A DNA stretch of 64,000 bases from Streptomyces smyrnaeus (GTDB lineage: Bacteria; Actinomycetota; Actinomycetes; Streptomycetales; Streptomycetaceae). The notes under the pieces were generated by a model that was given only the letters and a program-made list of their open reading frames with translations, ran no database searches and was not told the DNA's origin. The stretch covers positions 434,001 through 498,000 of the forward strand of contig NZ_JAFFZM010000001.1 of the NCBI RefSeq assembly GCF_017676345.1. The letters run 5' to 3'. Shown piece by piece: positions 29,595 through 38,048 of this stretch (positions are counted from its first letter, which is position 1; every line of letters starts with the position of its first letter). The translations under genes and the position numbers were made by a program.

Positions 29595-30290
29595 TCAGGG
29601 GGTGGTCAGACCGGCGATGACGTCGCGCAGGACCCGCTCGATGACATAGCCCGCCTCCTCCTCGGAGAGCACATCCAGCGGCCCGTCGAGGAAGAGCATC
29701 GCCGTGCCGTGCACCATGGCCCAGGCGCTGAGCTCGGCTCCGGGCCTGCGCTCGGGCGGGATCAGGCCGACGGTGACCGCCTCGTCCAGCGTCTCGGTGA
29801 GCATTTCGAACGAGCGCGCCTCCCAGCCGGGCTGGTGGCCGGCTTCCGTGACGGCACCTTCCTCGGTGACGCCGAAGCCGCCGAGGGCCTTGCGACAGAA
29901 GGCCGTGCGGTAGAGACCGGGTTCCTGCCTGGCGAAGCCGATGTAGCCGCGGCCGAGTCCCAGCATGCGCTGCCTGGTCGCCTCCGGGCCCGAGCCGCGC
30001 ACCTCGCGCCCACCCGCCTCCATGCACTCGACCAACCGCTGCTGACCGTGGTCCTTGACCGCTCCCAGCAGGTCGCTGTGGCTGTCGAAGTGCCGGTAGG
30101 CAGCGGTGGCGGAGACCCCCACCTTGCGGGCGGCGGCGCGCAGGACGACGGCGTCCGGGCCGCCTTCGGCGGCCAGCTCGATGGCGGCCCGGATCAGCGC
30201 GTTGCGCAGGTCTCCGTGGTGGTAGCGGCCTTTACCGGGGCGTCCTCCTGCCGCTGCGCCCGTGGCTTCGGTGTTCGCGTTCGCCTGCAT
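29595..30290 (-). CDS. TetR-family transcriptional repressor of the MmpL exporter
   Basis: A 231-residue regulator. After a 20-residue tail the helix-turn-helix is clear: GRYHHGDLRNALIRAAI, then DAVVLRAAARKVGVSATAAYRHF. The C-terminal half is a TetR_C_33-like ligand domain (AWAMVHGTAMLFLDGPL). ATG 30290 keeps both operator copies outside the gene; an AGGA sits seven bases upstream. It is divergent from the exporter gene, and two near-identical inverted repeats lie between them, so self-repression and repression of the exporter are likely. The inducer is unknown. Confidence 0.9.
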   Translation of the reverse strand: MQANANTEATGAAAGGRPGKGRYHHGDLRNALIRAAIELAAEGGPDAVVLRAAARKVGVSATAAYRHFDSHSDLLGAVKDHGQQRLVECMEAGGREVRGSGPEATRQRMLGLGRGYIGFARQEPGLYRTAFCRKALGGFGVTEEGAVTEAGHQPGWEARSFEMLTETLDEAVTVGLIPPERRPGAELSAWAMVHGTAMLFLDGPLDVLSEEEAGYVIERVLRDVIAGLTTP

Positions 30291-30306
30291 GCCTCCATCC
30301 TGCCCG

Positions 30307-30325
30307 ATGTTGACAGCAATAACAT
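30307..30325. promoter_or_regulatory. TetR operator copy 1, overlapping exporter -35
   Basis: ATGTTGACAGCAATAACAT: ATGTT and AACAT arms, 9-bp centre, related to the ideal palindrome ATGTTGAC-N3-GTCAACAT with two mismatches. A perfect TTGACA (30310-30315) lies inside it, 16 bp before CATGAT (30332-30337), a plausible promoter for the plus-strand exporter. Confidence 0.65.
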
Positions 30326-30339
30326 CCATGGCATGATGC

Positions 30340-30358
30340 ATGTTGACGCCGTGAACAT
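30340..30358. promoter_or_regulatory. TetR operator copy 2
   Basis: ATGTTGACGCCGTGAACAT, with one mismatch from the same ideal palindrome. Its centre is 33 bp from that of copy 1, about three helical turns, so two dimers could bind one face of the DNA. Confidence 0.65.
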
Positions 30359-30408
30359 CTGGTCGGCGCCATCCTTCCATCCTCACTAGCGCTCCCGGGG
30401 GACCCGAC

Positions 30409-32634
30409 GTGCTGGACCGCATAGCCAACCTGACCTATCGCAGGGCACGAGGTGTGCTCGTGCTCTCCCTGCTCGCGGTGGTGGCCCTGGCCGCCGTCGG
30501 TTTCGGCGCCTTCGGCAAACTCCAGGGCGGCGGGTTCGACGACCCCGACTCGCCCTCCTCACGCGCCGCAGCGCTGATCGACGAGAAGTTCCACGGCCAG
30601 GACAACCTCGTCCTCCTCGTCCGCGCCAAGGACGGAGACCTCCGGGCGCCCGAGGTCGAACAGGCCGGACAGCGGCTGACCCGCGGCCTGCGCAAGGAGC
30701 CCGGCGTCACCCAGGTGACCTCCTACTGGGCACCCGGCGGTTCGGCCCTCACCTCACGCGACGGCGCCCAGGCGCTGGTGCTCGCCCACATGGACGAGAA
30801 CGACACCGAGCGCGTCTCCGAGGTGACCGAGAAGTGGACCGGCGAGCGGGGTGCCGTCCAGGTCCGCGCGGGCGGCGGAGCCGCACTCAACGAACAGATC
30901 AACGCGCAGGTCTCCAAGGACCTCGCGATCGCCGAGGCGATCGCCGTACCCGTGACGCTGCTGCTGCTCATCGTCGCGTTCGGCAGCGTCGTCGCGGCGT
31001 TGCTGCCGCTGGCCATCGGGCTCGTCGCGATCCTGGGCACCTTCGCAGAGCTGTATGTGCTCGGCAGCATCACGGACGTCTCCGTCTTCGCGGTCAACCT
31101 CACCACCGCGCTGGGCCTCGGGCTGGGCATCGACTACGGCCTGCTGCTCGTCAGCCGCTTCCGCGAGCGGCTCGGCGCCGGGGACGAGACGGCACAGGCG
31201 CTGCGCACCACCGTGCGCACGGCGGGCCGGACCGTGCTGTTCTCCGCCGCCACCGTGGTCGCCGCACTCGCCGCACTGCTGCTCTTCCCACCGTTCTTCC
31301 TGCGCTCCTTCGCCTACGCGGGCATCGGCGTGGTCGCCATCGCCGCGCTCTCCGCGCTGCTGATCGTCCCGGCGCTGCTGGCGGTGCTCGGGCCCCGCGT
31401 CAACAAGGGGCGGCTGCCGTGGGCGGACGCGGTGCGCAAGCCGGAGGCCCCGCTGTGGGGCAAGCTGGCCCGCACGGTGATGCGGCGGCCCGCGCTGACC
31501 GCGCTGCCGGTGCTGGCCGTACTGCTGCTGGCCGCGAGCCCACTGCTGGGCGCCACGTTCGGCACCCCCGACGCACGGGTGCTCCCCGAGAGCGCGGAGA
31601 GCCGCCAGGTCTCCACCGCGATCCAGCACGACTTCGCGGGCAACGACGCGGCGGGCGTCTCGATCGTCGTCGAGGGGCGGACCACCGGCCAGGCCGTGGA
31701 CGGCTACGCCGCCCGGCTCTCCCGGCTGGAGGGCGTCACCCGTGTCCAGGCGGCCACCGGCACCTACGCCCAAGGGCGCTCGGTACGGGCGCCGGGCGCC
31801 GCGAGTGCCGCCTTCGAGCAGAGCGGCACCCACCGGCTTACGGTCACCTCCGGCCTCACACCCGCCTCGGACAAGGCGCAGGACCTCGTACGCGAGATCC
31901 GCGGCCTTTCGGGGCCCGGTGGGGCCAAGACCCTGGTCGGCGGCCAGGACGCACAGCTGATCGACTCCAAGAAGGCCATCGCCGACAAGTTGCCGGCCGC
32001 CGTGGCCTGGGTCGTCGGCTCGACGTTCGTGCTGCTGTTCCTATTCACCGGCAGCGTCATGCAGCCGCTGCGCGCCCTGGTGCTGAACGCCGTCAGCCTG
32101 ACCGCCGCGATCGGCGCGATGGTGTGGATCTTCCAGGACGGGCATCTCTCCTCGCTGCTGGGCTTCACCCCGATGCCGATGGACACCTCCATGACGGTGC
32201 TGATGTTCTGCATCGTCTTCGGCCTGTCCATGGACTACGAGGTCTTCGTGACCAGCCGCATCAAGGAGCTGCACGACGCCGGGGCCGACAACCGCGAGGC
32301 GGTGACCGGCGGGCTCTCCCGCACCGGACGGATCGTGACCATGGCGGCCGGACTGCTGGCGGTCAGCTTCTTCGCCTTCGCCACCAGCAGCGTCTCCTTC
32401 ATCCAGATGTTCGGCCTGGGCAGCGGGCTGGCCATCCTCATCGACGCGGTGGCGGTTCGCGGGGTGCTGGTACCGGCCGCGATGCGGGTGCTCGGCCGTA
32501 CGGCCTGGTACGCCCCGGCCCTGCTGCGCAGGGTGCATGCGAAGGCCGGGCTGAGCGAGGGAGCGGACCCCGACACCGCCGAACCGCCGCACGGGCGGCC
32601 CGACGAGCGGGAGCCCGCCCGTACCGGGGTGTGA
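30409..32634 (+). CDS. MMPL/RND-family exporter
   Basis: A 741-residue membrane protein with two MMPL repeats. Each has an extracytoplasmic domain followed by a helix bundle; the proton-relay Asp-Tyr pairs are in GLGIDYGLLLVSRFRER (repeat 1) and GLSMDYEVFVTSRIKE (repeat 2). First helix at about residues 15-36. Such proteins export lipids, siderophores or drugs across the membrane by proton antiport. GTG 30409 is preceded by GGGGGA. It is controlled, by inference, by the divergent TetR repressor. The cargo is unknown; the neighbouring hopanoid cluster is one tempting source, unproven. Confidence 0.93.
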   Translation: MLDRIANLTYRRARGVLVLSLLAVVALAAVGFGAFGKLQGGGFDDPDSPSSRAAALIDEKFHGQDNLVLLVRAKDGDLRAPEVEQAGQRLTRGLRKEPGVTQVTSYWAPGGSALTSRDGAQALVLAHMDENDTERVSEVTEKWTGERGAVQVRAGGGAALNEQINAQVSKDLAIAEAIAVPVTLLLLIVAFGSVVAALLPLAIGLVAILGTFAELYVLGSITDVSVFAVNLTTALGLGLGIDYGLLLVSRFRERLGAGDETAQALRTTVRTAGRTVLFSAATVVAALAALLLFPPFFLRSFAYAGIGVVAIAALSALLIVPALLAVLGPRVNKGRLPWADAVRKPEAPLWGKLARTVMRRPALTALPVLAVLLLAASPLLGATFGTPDARVLPESAESRQVSTAIQHDFAGNDAAGVSIVVEGRTTGQAVDGYAARLSRLEGVTRVQAATGTYAQGRSVRAPGAASAAFEQSGTHRLTVTSGLTPASDKAQDLVREIRGLSGPGGAKTLVGGQDAQLIDSKKAIADKLPAAVAWVVGSTFVLLFLFTGSVMQPLRALVLNAVSLTAAIGAMVWIFQDGHLSSLLGFTPMPMDTSMTVLMFCIVFGLSMDYEVFVTSRIKELHDAGADNREAVTGGLSRTGRIVTMAAGLLAVSFFAFATSSVSFIQMFGLGSGLAILIDAVAVRGVLVPAAMRVLGRTAWYAPALLRRVHAKAGLSEGADPDTAEPPHGRPDEREPARTGV

Positions 32635-32652
32635 CCCCGGGGCCCGCTCACA

Positions 32653-32702
32653 CCGAAGCGGCCCGCTCCACCGGTGGCCACCGGTGGAGCGGGCCGCTTC
32701 GG
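32653..32702. terminator. Perfect 50-bp palindrome between converging genes
   Basis: Bases 32653-32677 are the exact reverse complement of 32678-32702 with no spacer, giving a 25-bp stem. It lies 18 bp after the exporter stop and 27 bp from the end of the opposing ABC ATPase gene, so it can terminate both transcripts. Confidence 0.8.
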
Positions 32703-32729
32703 CGCTTGCGCCAGGCAGGGGCCCACCAG

Positions 32730-33575
32730 CTACTTGCTGGTGAACTTCTCGTACTCCTTCAGGACCTCTTCGGTCGGCCCGTCCAGCATGAGCTCGCCCT
32801 TCTCCAGCCACAGCACCCGCTCGCACGTGTCGCGGATGGACTTGTTGTTGTGGCTGACGAGGAAGACCGTGCCGGCTTCCTTGCGGAGCTCGCGGATGCG
32901 GGCCTCGGAGCGCTTCTGGAACCTCTTGTCACCGGTCGCCAGCGCCTCGTCGATCATGAGGACGTCGTGGTTCTTGGCGGCGGCGATGGAAAAGCGCAGC
33001 CGGGCCGCCATGCCGGAGGAGTAGGTCCGCATCGGCAGGGTGATGAAGTCGCCCTTCTCGTTGATGCCCGAGAAGTCGACGATGTCCTGGTAGCGACGGG
33101 CGACCTCCTCGCGGGACATCCCCATCGCCAGGCCGCCCAGAACGACGTTCCGCTCGCCGGTCAGGTCGTTCATCATGGCCGCGTTGACGCCCAGCAGCGA
33201 GGGCTGACCGTCGGTGTAGACCTTGCCGCTCTCGGCCGGCAGCAGCCCGGCGATGGCCTTGAGCAGCGTGGACTTCCCCGAGCCGTTGGAGCCGATGAGC
33301 CCGATGGCCTGGCCCCGGTACGCGGTGAAGCTGACGCCCCGCACCGCGTGCACCTCGCGCATGCCGCCGCCCGGCTTGCGGCGGACGATCCGGTTGAGGG
33401 CCGCGGTGGCGCTGCCCTTGCCCTTGGAGCCGCCGTAGACGCGGTAGACGATGTGCAGGTCCTCGGCGATGACGGTGGGCACCCAGGGGCCAGGAGTCTG
33501 CGCCGCCTCCGCCTCCGTCTTGGTGCCGGACTCGGCGGACGCTCCGCTCTGCTCGGTCTGCTCAGCCACGGCCAT
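32730..33575 (-). CDS. Polysaccharide/teichoate-type ABC exporter ATPase (Wzt/TagH-like)
   Basis: A 281-residue ATPase with Walker A IGSNGSGKST, signature YSSGMAARLRF, Walker B VLMIDEALATGD and switch VSHNN. The EALATGD form is typical of the O-antigen/teichoic acid exporter subfamily. No C-terminal carbohydrate-binding extension is present, so substrate recognition must lie elsewhere. GGAGGAG lies four bases before ATG 33575, which overlaps the permease end by 14 bp. It is the last gene of the seven-gene glycolipid-like operon. Confidence 0.92.
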   Translation of the reverse strand: MAVAEQTEQSGASAESGTKTEAEAAQTPGPWVPTVIAEDLHIVYRVYGGSKGKGSATAALNRIVRRKPGGGMREVHAVRGVSFTAYRGQAIGLIGSNGSGKSTLLKAIAGLLPAESGKVYTDGQPSLLGVNAAMMNDLTGERNVVLGGLAMGMSREEVARRYQDIVDFSGINEKGDFITLPMRTYSSGMAARLRFSIAAAKNHDVLMIDEALATGDKRFQKRSEARIRELRKEAGTVFLVSHNNKSIRDTCERVLWLEKGELMLDGPTEEVLKEYEKFTSK

Positions 33576-34515
33576 AACGCTCCTCCGCCTTCCAGAAGAA
33601 AACAAATCCGCCGATGCCCACGACCACGGCCCAGCCCAGCGCGAGCGCCCAGACGTGCGGGGGGAGCTGGCTGCTGGGGTACTCCTCGATGAAGGCGAAC
33701 CGCATCAGGTCCATGTAGACCGCGGCGGGATTGGCCTGCAGCAGGTCGGCCAGCCAGCCCGGAGCGCTCGCCCGCTTCTCCAGCATGTACTTGAGCGGGA
33801 ACATCACACCGGACGCGTACATCCAGGTGCGGGTTATGAACGGCATCAGCTGTGCCAGGTCGGGCGTCTTGCTGCCGAGCCGGGCCAGGATCAGCGCCAG
33901 TCCGGTGTTGAAGACGAACTGGAAGGCCAGCGTCGGGAGGATCAGCAGCCAGGAAAGCCGCGGCAGCTCACCGAACCCGAGCAGGATGACGACCAGCACG
34001 ATCATCGAATAGAGCAGCTGCTGGAGCTGCTGGAGCGCCACCGAGATCGGCAGTGCCGCGCGCGGGAAGTGCAGCGCGCGCACCAGCCCGAGGTTCGAGG
34101 AGATCGCCCGCACCCCGTTGAGCACCGAGGTCTGGGTGAAGGTGAAGACGAACACCCCGGTGATCAGGAACGGGACGTAGTTGTCCTTGCCGCCCGGGGT
34201 GCCGTCCCGGCCGCCGAGCAGCACACCGAAGATGAAGTAGTAGACGGCCGCGTTCAGCAGCGGTGTGGCGACCTGCCACAACTGGCCCAGCTTCGCCTGG
34301 CTGTACTGCGCCGTCAGCTTCGCCCGGGAGAAGGCGAGAATGAAATGCCGCCGCGCCCAGAGCTGCCGCACGTAGTCGGGCAGCGAGGGGCGCGCTCCGC
34401 TCACCGACAGGCCGTATTTGGCCGCGAGTTCGGACGGAGTCAGACGGTCGTCCGGTGACGGCGGAGGCAGCACGCCGACCGAGCTGTCGGCGCTGTCGTG
34501 GGTTGTCTCGCTCAC
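33562..34515 (-). CDS. ABC-2 polysaccharide/teichoate exporter permease (Wzm/TagG-like)
   Basis: A 317-residue permease with about six membrane helices (for example YYFIFGVLLGG, LITGVFVFTFTQ, LYSMIVLVVILLGFG, ALALGWAVVVGIGGFVFFW). The N-terminal amphipathic stretch RQLWARRHFILAFSRAKL followed by YSQAKLGQLWQV is typical of TagG/RfbA permeases. GTG 34515 is my choice, with GAGGACG upstream; in-frame GTG 34536 and TTG 34545 remain possible. With the ATPase it should move a lipid-linked polymer or glycolipid across the membrane. Confidence 0.9.
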   Translation of the reverse strand: MSETTHDSADSSVGVLPPPSPDDRLTPSELAAKYGLSVSGARPSLPDYVRQLWARRHFILAFSRAKLTAQYSQAKLGQLWQVATPLLNAAVYYFIFGVLLGGRDGTPGGKDNYVPFLITGVFVFTFTQTSVLNGVRAISSNLGLVRALHFPRAALPISVALQQLQQLLYSMIVLVVILLGFGELPRLSWLLILPTLAFQFVFNTGLALILARLGSKTPDLAQLMPFITRTWMYASGVMFPLKYMLEKRASAPGWLADLLQANPAAVYMDLMRFAFIEEYPSSQLPPHVWALALGWAVVVGIGGFVFFWKAEERYGRG

Positions 34516-34582
34516 GTTGGAAACTTTCGTCCTCACACTGCGCAAGTGGATCCGGGGCTGATGCTCGTCAGGGACGAGCTTG

Positions 34583-35476
34583 TCAGATCACGGGCGGGCG
34601 TCCCAGCCGCGTCAGACGCCATACCGTACGCCACCGCATCGGCCTGCGGGCTCCCGCGGGCGTGGTCCAGCCTTCCTTGAAGCCGCCCAGCCAGGCCCGC
34701 AGTGCCGGCATGGAGGGGCGCCGGGCGAGCGTGAGCAGCAGCCACACGCCCAGGTAGACGGGGACGAGCAGCGCGGGAAGGTTGCGCCGGGCGAGCCAGA
34801 CGCGGTTGCGGGCCACCATCCGGTGGTACACGGCATGCCTGCTGGGAGCGGTGGTCGGGTGGTGCAGCACCATGTCGGCGCGGTACTCGATGCCCCAGCC
34901 GGCGTCGAGCGCACGCCAGGCCAGGTCGGTCTCCTCATGGGCGTAGAAGAACTCGTCGGGCAGACCGCCGACTTCGGCCAGCACCTTGGTGCGCACGGCG
35001 TTGGCGCCACCGAGGAAGGTGGTGACCTTCGAGGAGCGCATCGGGTCGGAGGCGCGCAGCCGGGGCACGTGGCGGCGCTGGGTGACGCCCGTGTCCGGGT
35101 CGGCGATGCGGAAGCTGATGATGCCGAGTTTCGGGTCGGCCTCGAACGCCTCGCGCACCAGTTCGGCGGTGTCGGAGGAGGGCAGCAGCCCGTCGTCGTC
35201 CAGGAAGAGCAGCGCGTCCACCTCGGCACCCGAGGGGCCGAACGCCTCGATACCGACATTCCGCCCACCGGGGATGCCGAGATTTTCCGGAAGCTCGACC
35301 TTCCGTACACCGTCCGGCAGCTCGGGCAACGGCGCGCCGTTACCCACCACGACGACCTCGATCGGCTCGCCGTCCTGCTTGGCGACCGACTCCAGCAGTG
35401 CGCGCAGCTCCTCGGGGCGGTTGCCCATGGTGAGTACGACGGCACCCAGTCGCATCGCTTTCCCGGCCTCCGTCAC
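34583..35476 (-). CDS. Family-2 glycosyltransferase
   Basis: A 297-residue GT-A enzyme. Sugar-nucleotide-binding acidic motif FLDDDG lies about residue 92; GGANAVRTKVL and the acceptor-side HEETDLAWRALDAGW motif follow. The C-terminus has one membrane-like stretch (LLVPVYLGVWLLLTLA), suggesting peripheral or integral attachment. The closest look is to rhamnosyl/galactosyl transferases, but the donor cannot be named. GTG 35476 has GGAGG eight bases upstream. Confidence 0.9.
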   Translation of the reverse strand: MTEAGKAMRLGAVVLTMGNRPEELRALLESVAKQDGEPIEVVVVGNGAPLPELPDGVRKVELPENLGIPGGRNVGIEAFGPSGAEVDALLFLDDDGLLPSSDTAELVREAFEADPKLGIISFRIADPDTGVTQRRHVPRLRASDPMRSSKVTTFLGGANAVRTKVLAEVGGLPDEFFYAHEETDLAWRALDAGWGIEYRADMVLHHPTTAPSRHAVYHRMVARNRVWLARRNLPALLVPVYLGVWLLLTLARRPSMPALRAWLGGFKEGWTTPAGARRPMRWRTVWRLTRLGRPPVI

Positions 35477-35504
35477 TTCTTCCCGCCTCCTGTCACTTCA
35501 GCGG

Positions 35505-36284
35505 TCACTTCAGCCTGCTGGAGGCGAGGATGGACACCAGGTGCAGCAGCGTCTGCAGCACCGCGATACCGGCGAGCACCGCGACGCCGAGCCGGGTGAG
35601 GAACAGATCGCCGCGGATCTGGTCCACGACCGCCACCACCAGGATCAGCAGCGACGCCTCGATCCCCAGCACCAGCCGGTGGAACTTCAGCGCCGCGGCG
35701 GCCTTGCGCGCCAGCGCCAGCCCCGAGGAGCGCGGCTCGGACGCCGACTCCTTGACCGGCGGCAGCCCGCCCTGGTGGCGGGCGACGCCCACCAGGTCGG
35801 ACTCCGCCTTGATCAGGATGGCCCCGAGCGCGGCCAGCGTGCCCAGGAAGGCCCACAGCCAGTCGATCCGGCCGCCGCCCCACAGGTCTGCGGCACGCAG
35901 CCCGAAGCCGACCAGCACCGCCGCGTCGCACAGATAAGCGCCGACGCGGTCCAGGTAGACCCCGCCCAGCGAGAACTGCTTCTTCCAGCGGGCCACCTCG
36001 CCGTCGACACAGTCGAGCAGCAGGTAGAGCTGGACCATCACCACACCCAGCACCGCGCCGACGATCCCCGGCACCAGCAGCGCCGGCAGCGCCAGCACTC
36101 CGGCGAGGGTCATCACATACGTCAGCTGGTTGGGGGTGATCCGGGTGTTCACCAGGTGCCGGTCGACGCGCAGCGACAGCTCGCGCATGTAGAGGCGGCC
36201 GGCCCAGTGCTCACCGCTTCGCCGGTCCTTCACCCCGGCGGGGTGGACGACCGGCCGCAGCTCAGCTACCGATGGTTTGTGCAT
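35505..36284 (-). CDS. CDP-alcohol phosphatidyltransferase-family protein lacking the last catalytic Asp
   Basis: A 259-residue membrane protein with about six helices. The family motif D-x2-D-G-x2-A-R-x8-G-x3-D-x3-D reads Asp91, Asp94, Gly95, Ala98, Arg99, Gly108, Asp112, and then Ala116 where the fourth Asp, the proposed catalytic base, should be (segment GGVYLDRVGAYLCD). The metal- and CDP-binding part is intact. It therefore may bind but not turn over a CDP-alcohol, or use another base (Asp120 is four residues on). It overlaps the next gene by 23 bp. Substrate unknown. Confidence 0.85.
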   Translation of the reverse strand: MHKPSVAELRPVVHPAGVKDRRSGEHWAGRLYMRELSLRVDRHLVNTRITPNQLTYVMTLAGVLALPALLVPGIVGAVLGVVMVQLYLLLDCVDGEVARWKKQFSLGGVYLDRVGAYLCDAAVLVGFGLRAADLWGGGRIDWLWAFLGTLAALGAILIKAESDLVGVARHQGGLPPVKESASEPRSSGLALARKAAAALKFHRLVLGIEASLLILVVAVVDQIRGDLFLTRLGVAVLAGIAVLQTLLHLVSILASSRLK

Positions 36285-37323
36285 AGTCCGCGTACGCGTC
36301 CCTGATCTGGTCGGTGGACAGGTCGAGGTGTTCCAGGATCGTGTACCGCCCGGGGCGGGTCTGCGGCGCGTACGCGACGGCCTCGACGAACTCGTCCGGG
36401 TCGAAGCCGATGTCGGCGGGCAGCACCGGCAGCTTGTGCCGACGCAGCACCTGGACCATCAGCTTGGCCGTGTCCTTGTCCCCGCGCAGATAGGTGGCGA
36501 AGGCGGCGCCGAGGCCGCACTGCTCGCCGTGCGGAGCGGCACGCTTGGGGTAGAGCAGGTCGAAGGCATGGTTGATCTCGTGGCAGGCGCCCGAGGCCGG
36601 ACGGCTGTCCCCGGCCACCGACATCGAGATGCCGGTGAGCACCAGGCCCTCGGCGAGCACCTGGAGGAAGTTGTCGTCGCTGACGTCCCCCGGGTGGTGC
36701 AGGATCGCCTCTCCGGCCTGCCGGGCCATGGCGGCGGCCAGCCCGTCGATGGCCTCGCCGCGCACCTCGTGCCCCAGCTCCCAGTCCTTGACGGCCGAGA
36801 CGTTGGAGATCACATCGCCGATCCCGGAGCGGATGTAGCGCTCGGGGGCCTCGCGGATGACGTCGAGGTCGATGACGACGGCGATCGGGTTGGGCACCCC
36901 GTAGGAGCCGCGGCCCGCGTCGTTGTCGAGGGTGGCGACCGGTGAGCACAGTCCGTCGTGCGACAGATTGGTGGCCACCGCCACCAGCGGCAGGCCGATC
37001 CGGGCCGCCGCGTACTTCGCACAGTCGATGATCTTGCCGCCGCCGAGTCCGACCACCGCGTCGTAGCGGCCGGACTTCATCGCGTCGGCGAGCTTGATCG
37101 CGTCGTCCAGCGTGCCGCCGCCGACCTCGTACCAGGAGGCGTTGGGCAGCAGAGGTGCGAAACGCTCGCGCAGCGCGGCACCGGAGCCGCCGCTGATGGC
37201 GAAGGCGAGCTTGCCGTTGGTGGAGATCCGCTGATCGGCCAACAGGCCCGCCAGGTCGTCCAGCGCGCCGCGGCTGATGTCCACGACGACCGGCGACGGG
37301 ATGAGGCGGGTCAGTACTGGCAT
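36262..37323 (-). CDS. Glycerol-1-phosphate-dehydrogenase-like enzyme (Fe-ADH_2)
   Basis: A 353-residue member of the family of AraM/EgsA and dehydroquinate synthase. Nucleotide-binding motif VVGLGGGKIIDCAKYAA; metal ligands are probably the Asp and His residues in NLSHDGLCSP, GACHEINHAFD and PHGEQCGLG. Known members reduce dihydroxyacetone phosphate to sn-glycerol 1-phosphate with NAD(P)H. GGGAG lies five bases before ATG 37323, which overlaps the nucleotidyltransferase end. In this operon it likely makes the polyol phosphate that is then activated and transferred; other polyol substrates are possible. Confidence 0.88.
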   Translation of the reverse strand: MPVLTRLIPSPVVVDISRGALDDLAGLLADQRISTNGKLAFAISGGSGAALRERFAPLLPNASWYEVGGGTLDDAIKLADAMKSGRYDAVVGLGGGKIIDCAKYAAARIGLPLVAVATNLSHDGLCSPVATLDNDAGRGSYGVPNPIAVVIDLDVIREAPERYIRSGIGDVISNVSAVKDWELGHEVRGEAIDGLAAAMARQAGEAILHHPGDVSDDNFLQVLAEGLVLTGISMSVAGDSRPASGACHEINHAFDLLYPKRAAPHGEQCGLGAAFATYLRGDKDTAKLMVQVLRRHKLPVLPADIGFDPDEFVEAVAYAPQTRPGRYTILEHLDLSTDQIRDAYADYAQTIGS

Positions 37324-38048
37324 GCGATCTCCCGGCCCTTGGCGAGGTCGTCGTGGTTGTCGATCTCGACCCACTTGACGTCCCCGATGGGGGCGATGTC
37401 GACCTTGAAGCCGCGGTTGACCAGCTCCTGGTAGCCGTCCTCGTAGTAGAGCTGCGGGTCGCGCTCGAAGGTGGCCTTCAGCGCGTCGGCCAGCTCGGCG
37501 CCGGCCTCCGGCTCGATCAGGGTGAGGCCGATGTACTCGCCGGTCGCCTCGGCGGGGTCCATCAGCTTGGTGATGCGCTGGACGCCCTTGGCGGGGTCGA
37601 CGACGACCTTCATCTCCTCGTCGGCGAGGTCCTTGACGGTGTCGAGGGCCAGGATGATCTTCCGGCCGTCACCGCGCGCGTTCAGCAGCGTCTGCTCGAC
37701 CGAGACGGGGTGCACGGTGTCGCCGTTGGCGAGCAGCACGCCCTCCTTGAAGACATCCCGGGCGCAGTAGAGGGAGTAGGCGTTGTTCCACTCCTCGGCC
37801 TTGTCGTTGTCGATCAGGGTGAGCTTGACGCCGTGCTTGGCCTCCAGCTCGGCCTGCCGCTCGTAGACGGCTTCCTTGCGGTAGCCCACGACGACCGCGA
37901 CATCGGTGAGACCGACCTGTGCGAAGTTGGCCAGGGCGATGTCGAGGACGGTGGTCTCGCCATCGACGGGCACCAGGGCCTTGGGCAGGGTGTCGGTGTA
38001 GGGGCGCAGACGCCGTCCGGCGCCGGCGGCCAGCACGAGGCCGATCAT
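37311..38048 (-). CDS. Sugar/polyol-phosphate nucleotidyltransferase (MobA-like/GT-A fold)
   Basis: A 245-residue enzyme. Nucleotide-binding signature LAAGAGRRLRP and substrate motif PKALVPV open the protein; NNAYSLYCARDVF and LLANGDTVH supply the metal-binding Asp. Nearest relatives by pattern are choline-phosphate or inositol-1-phosphate cytidylyltransferases. Between a polyol-phosphate dehydrogenase and two CDP-alcohol transferases, a CTP-using role is the simplest reading. AAGGAG lies seven bases before the ATG. ATGA overlap with the DUF5941 gene couples them. Confidence 0.9.
   Translation of the reverse strand: MIGLVLAAGAGRRLRPYTDTLPKALVPVDGETTVLDIALANFAQVGLTDVAVVVGYRKEAVYERQAELEAKHGVKLTLIDNDKAEEWNNAYSLYCARDVFKEGVLLANGDTVHPVSVEQTLLNARGDGRKIILALDTVKDLADEEMKVVVDPAKGVQRITKLMDPAEATGEYIGLTLIEPEAGAELADALKATFERDPQLYYEDGYQELVNRGFKVDIAPIGDVKWVEIDNHDDLAKGREIACQY

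Noticed and set aside
29480-29600. CRISPR-like array
   Set aside because: The 8-bp period has no spacers; it is a simple tandem repeat.
29197-30027. A 276-codon minus-strand frame across the region upstream of hpnC and the TetR gene
   Set aside because: It overlaps the TetR gene in another frame and is Arg/Pro-rich with the 8-bp repeats inside; no conserved content.
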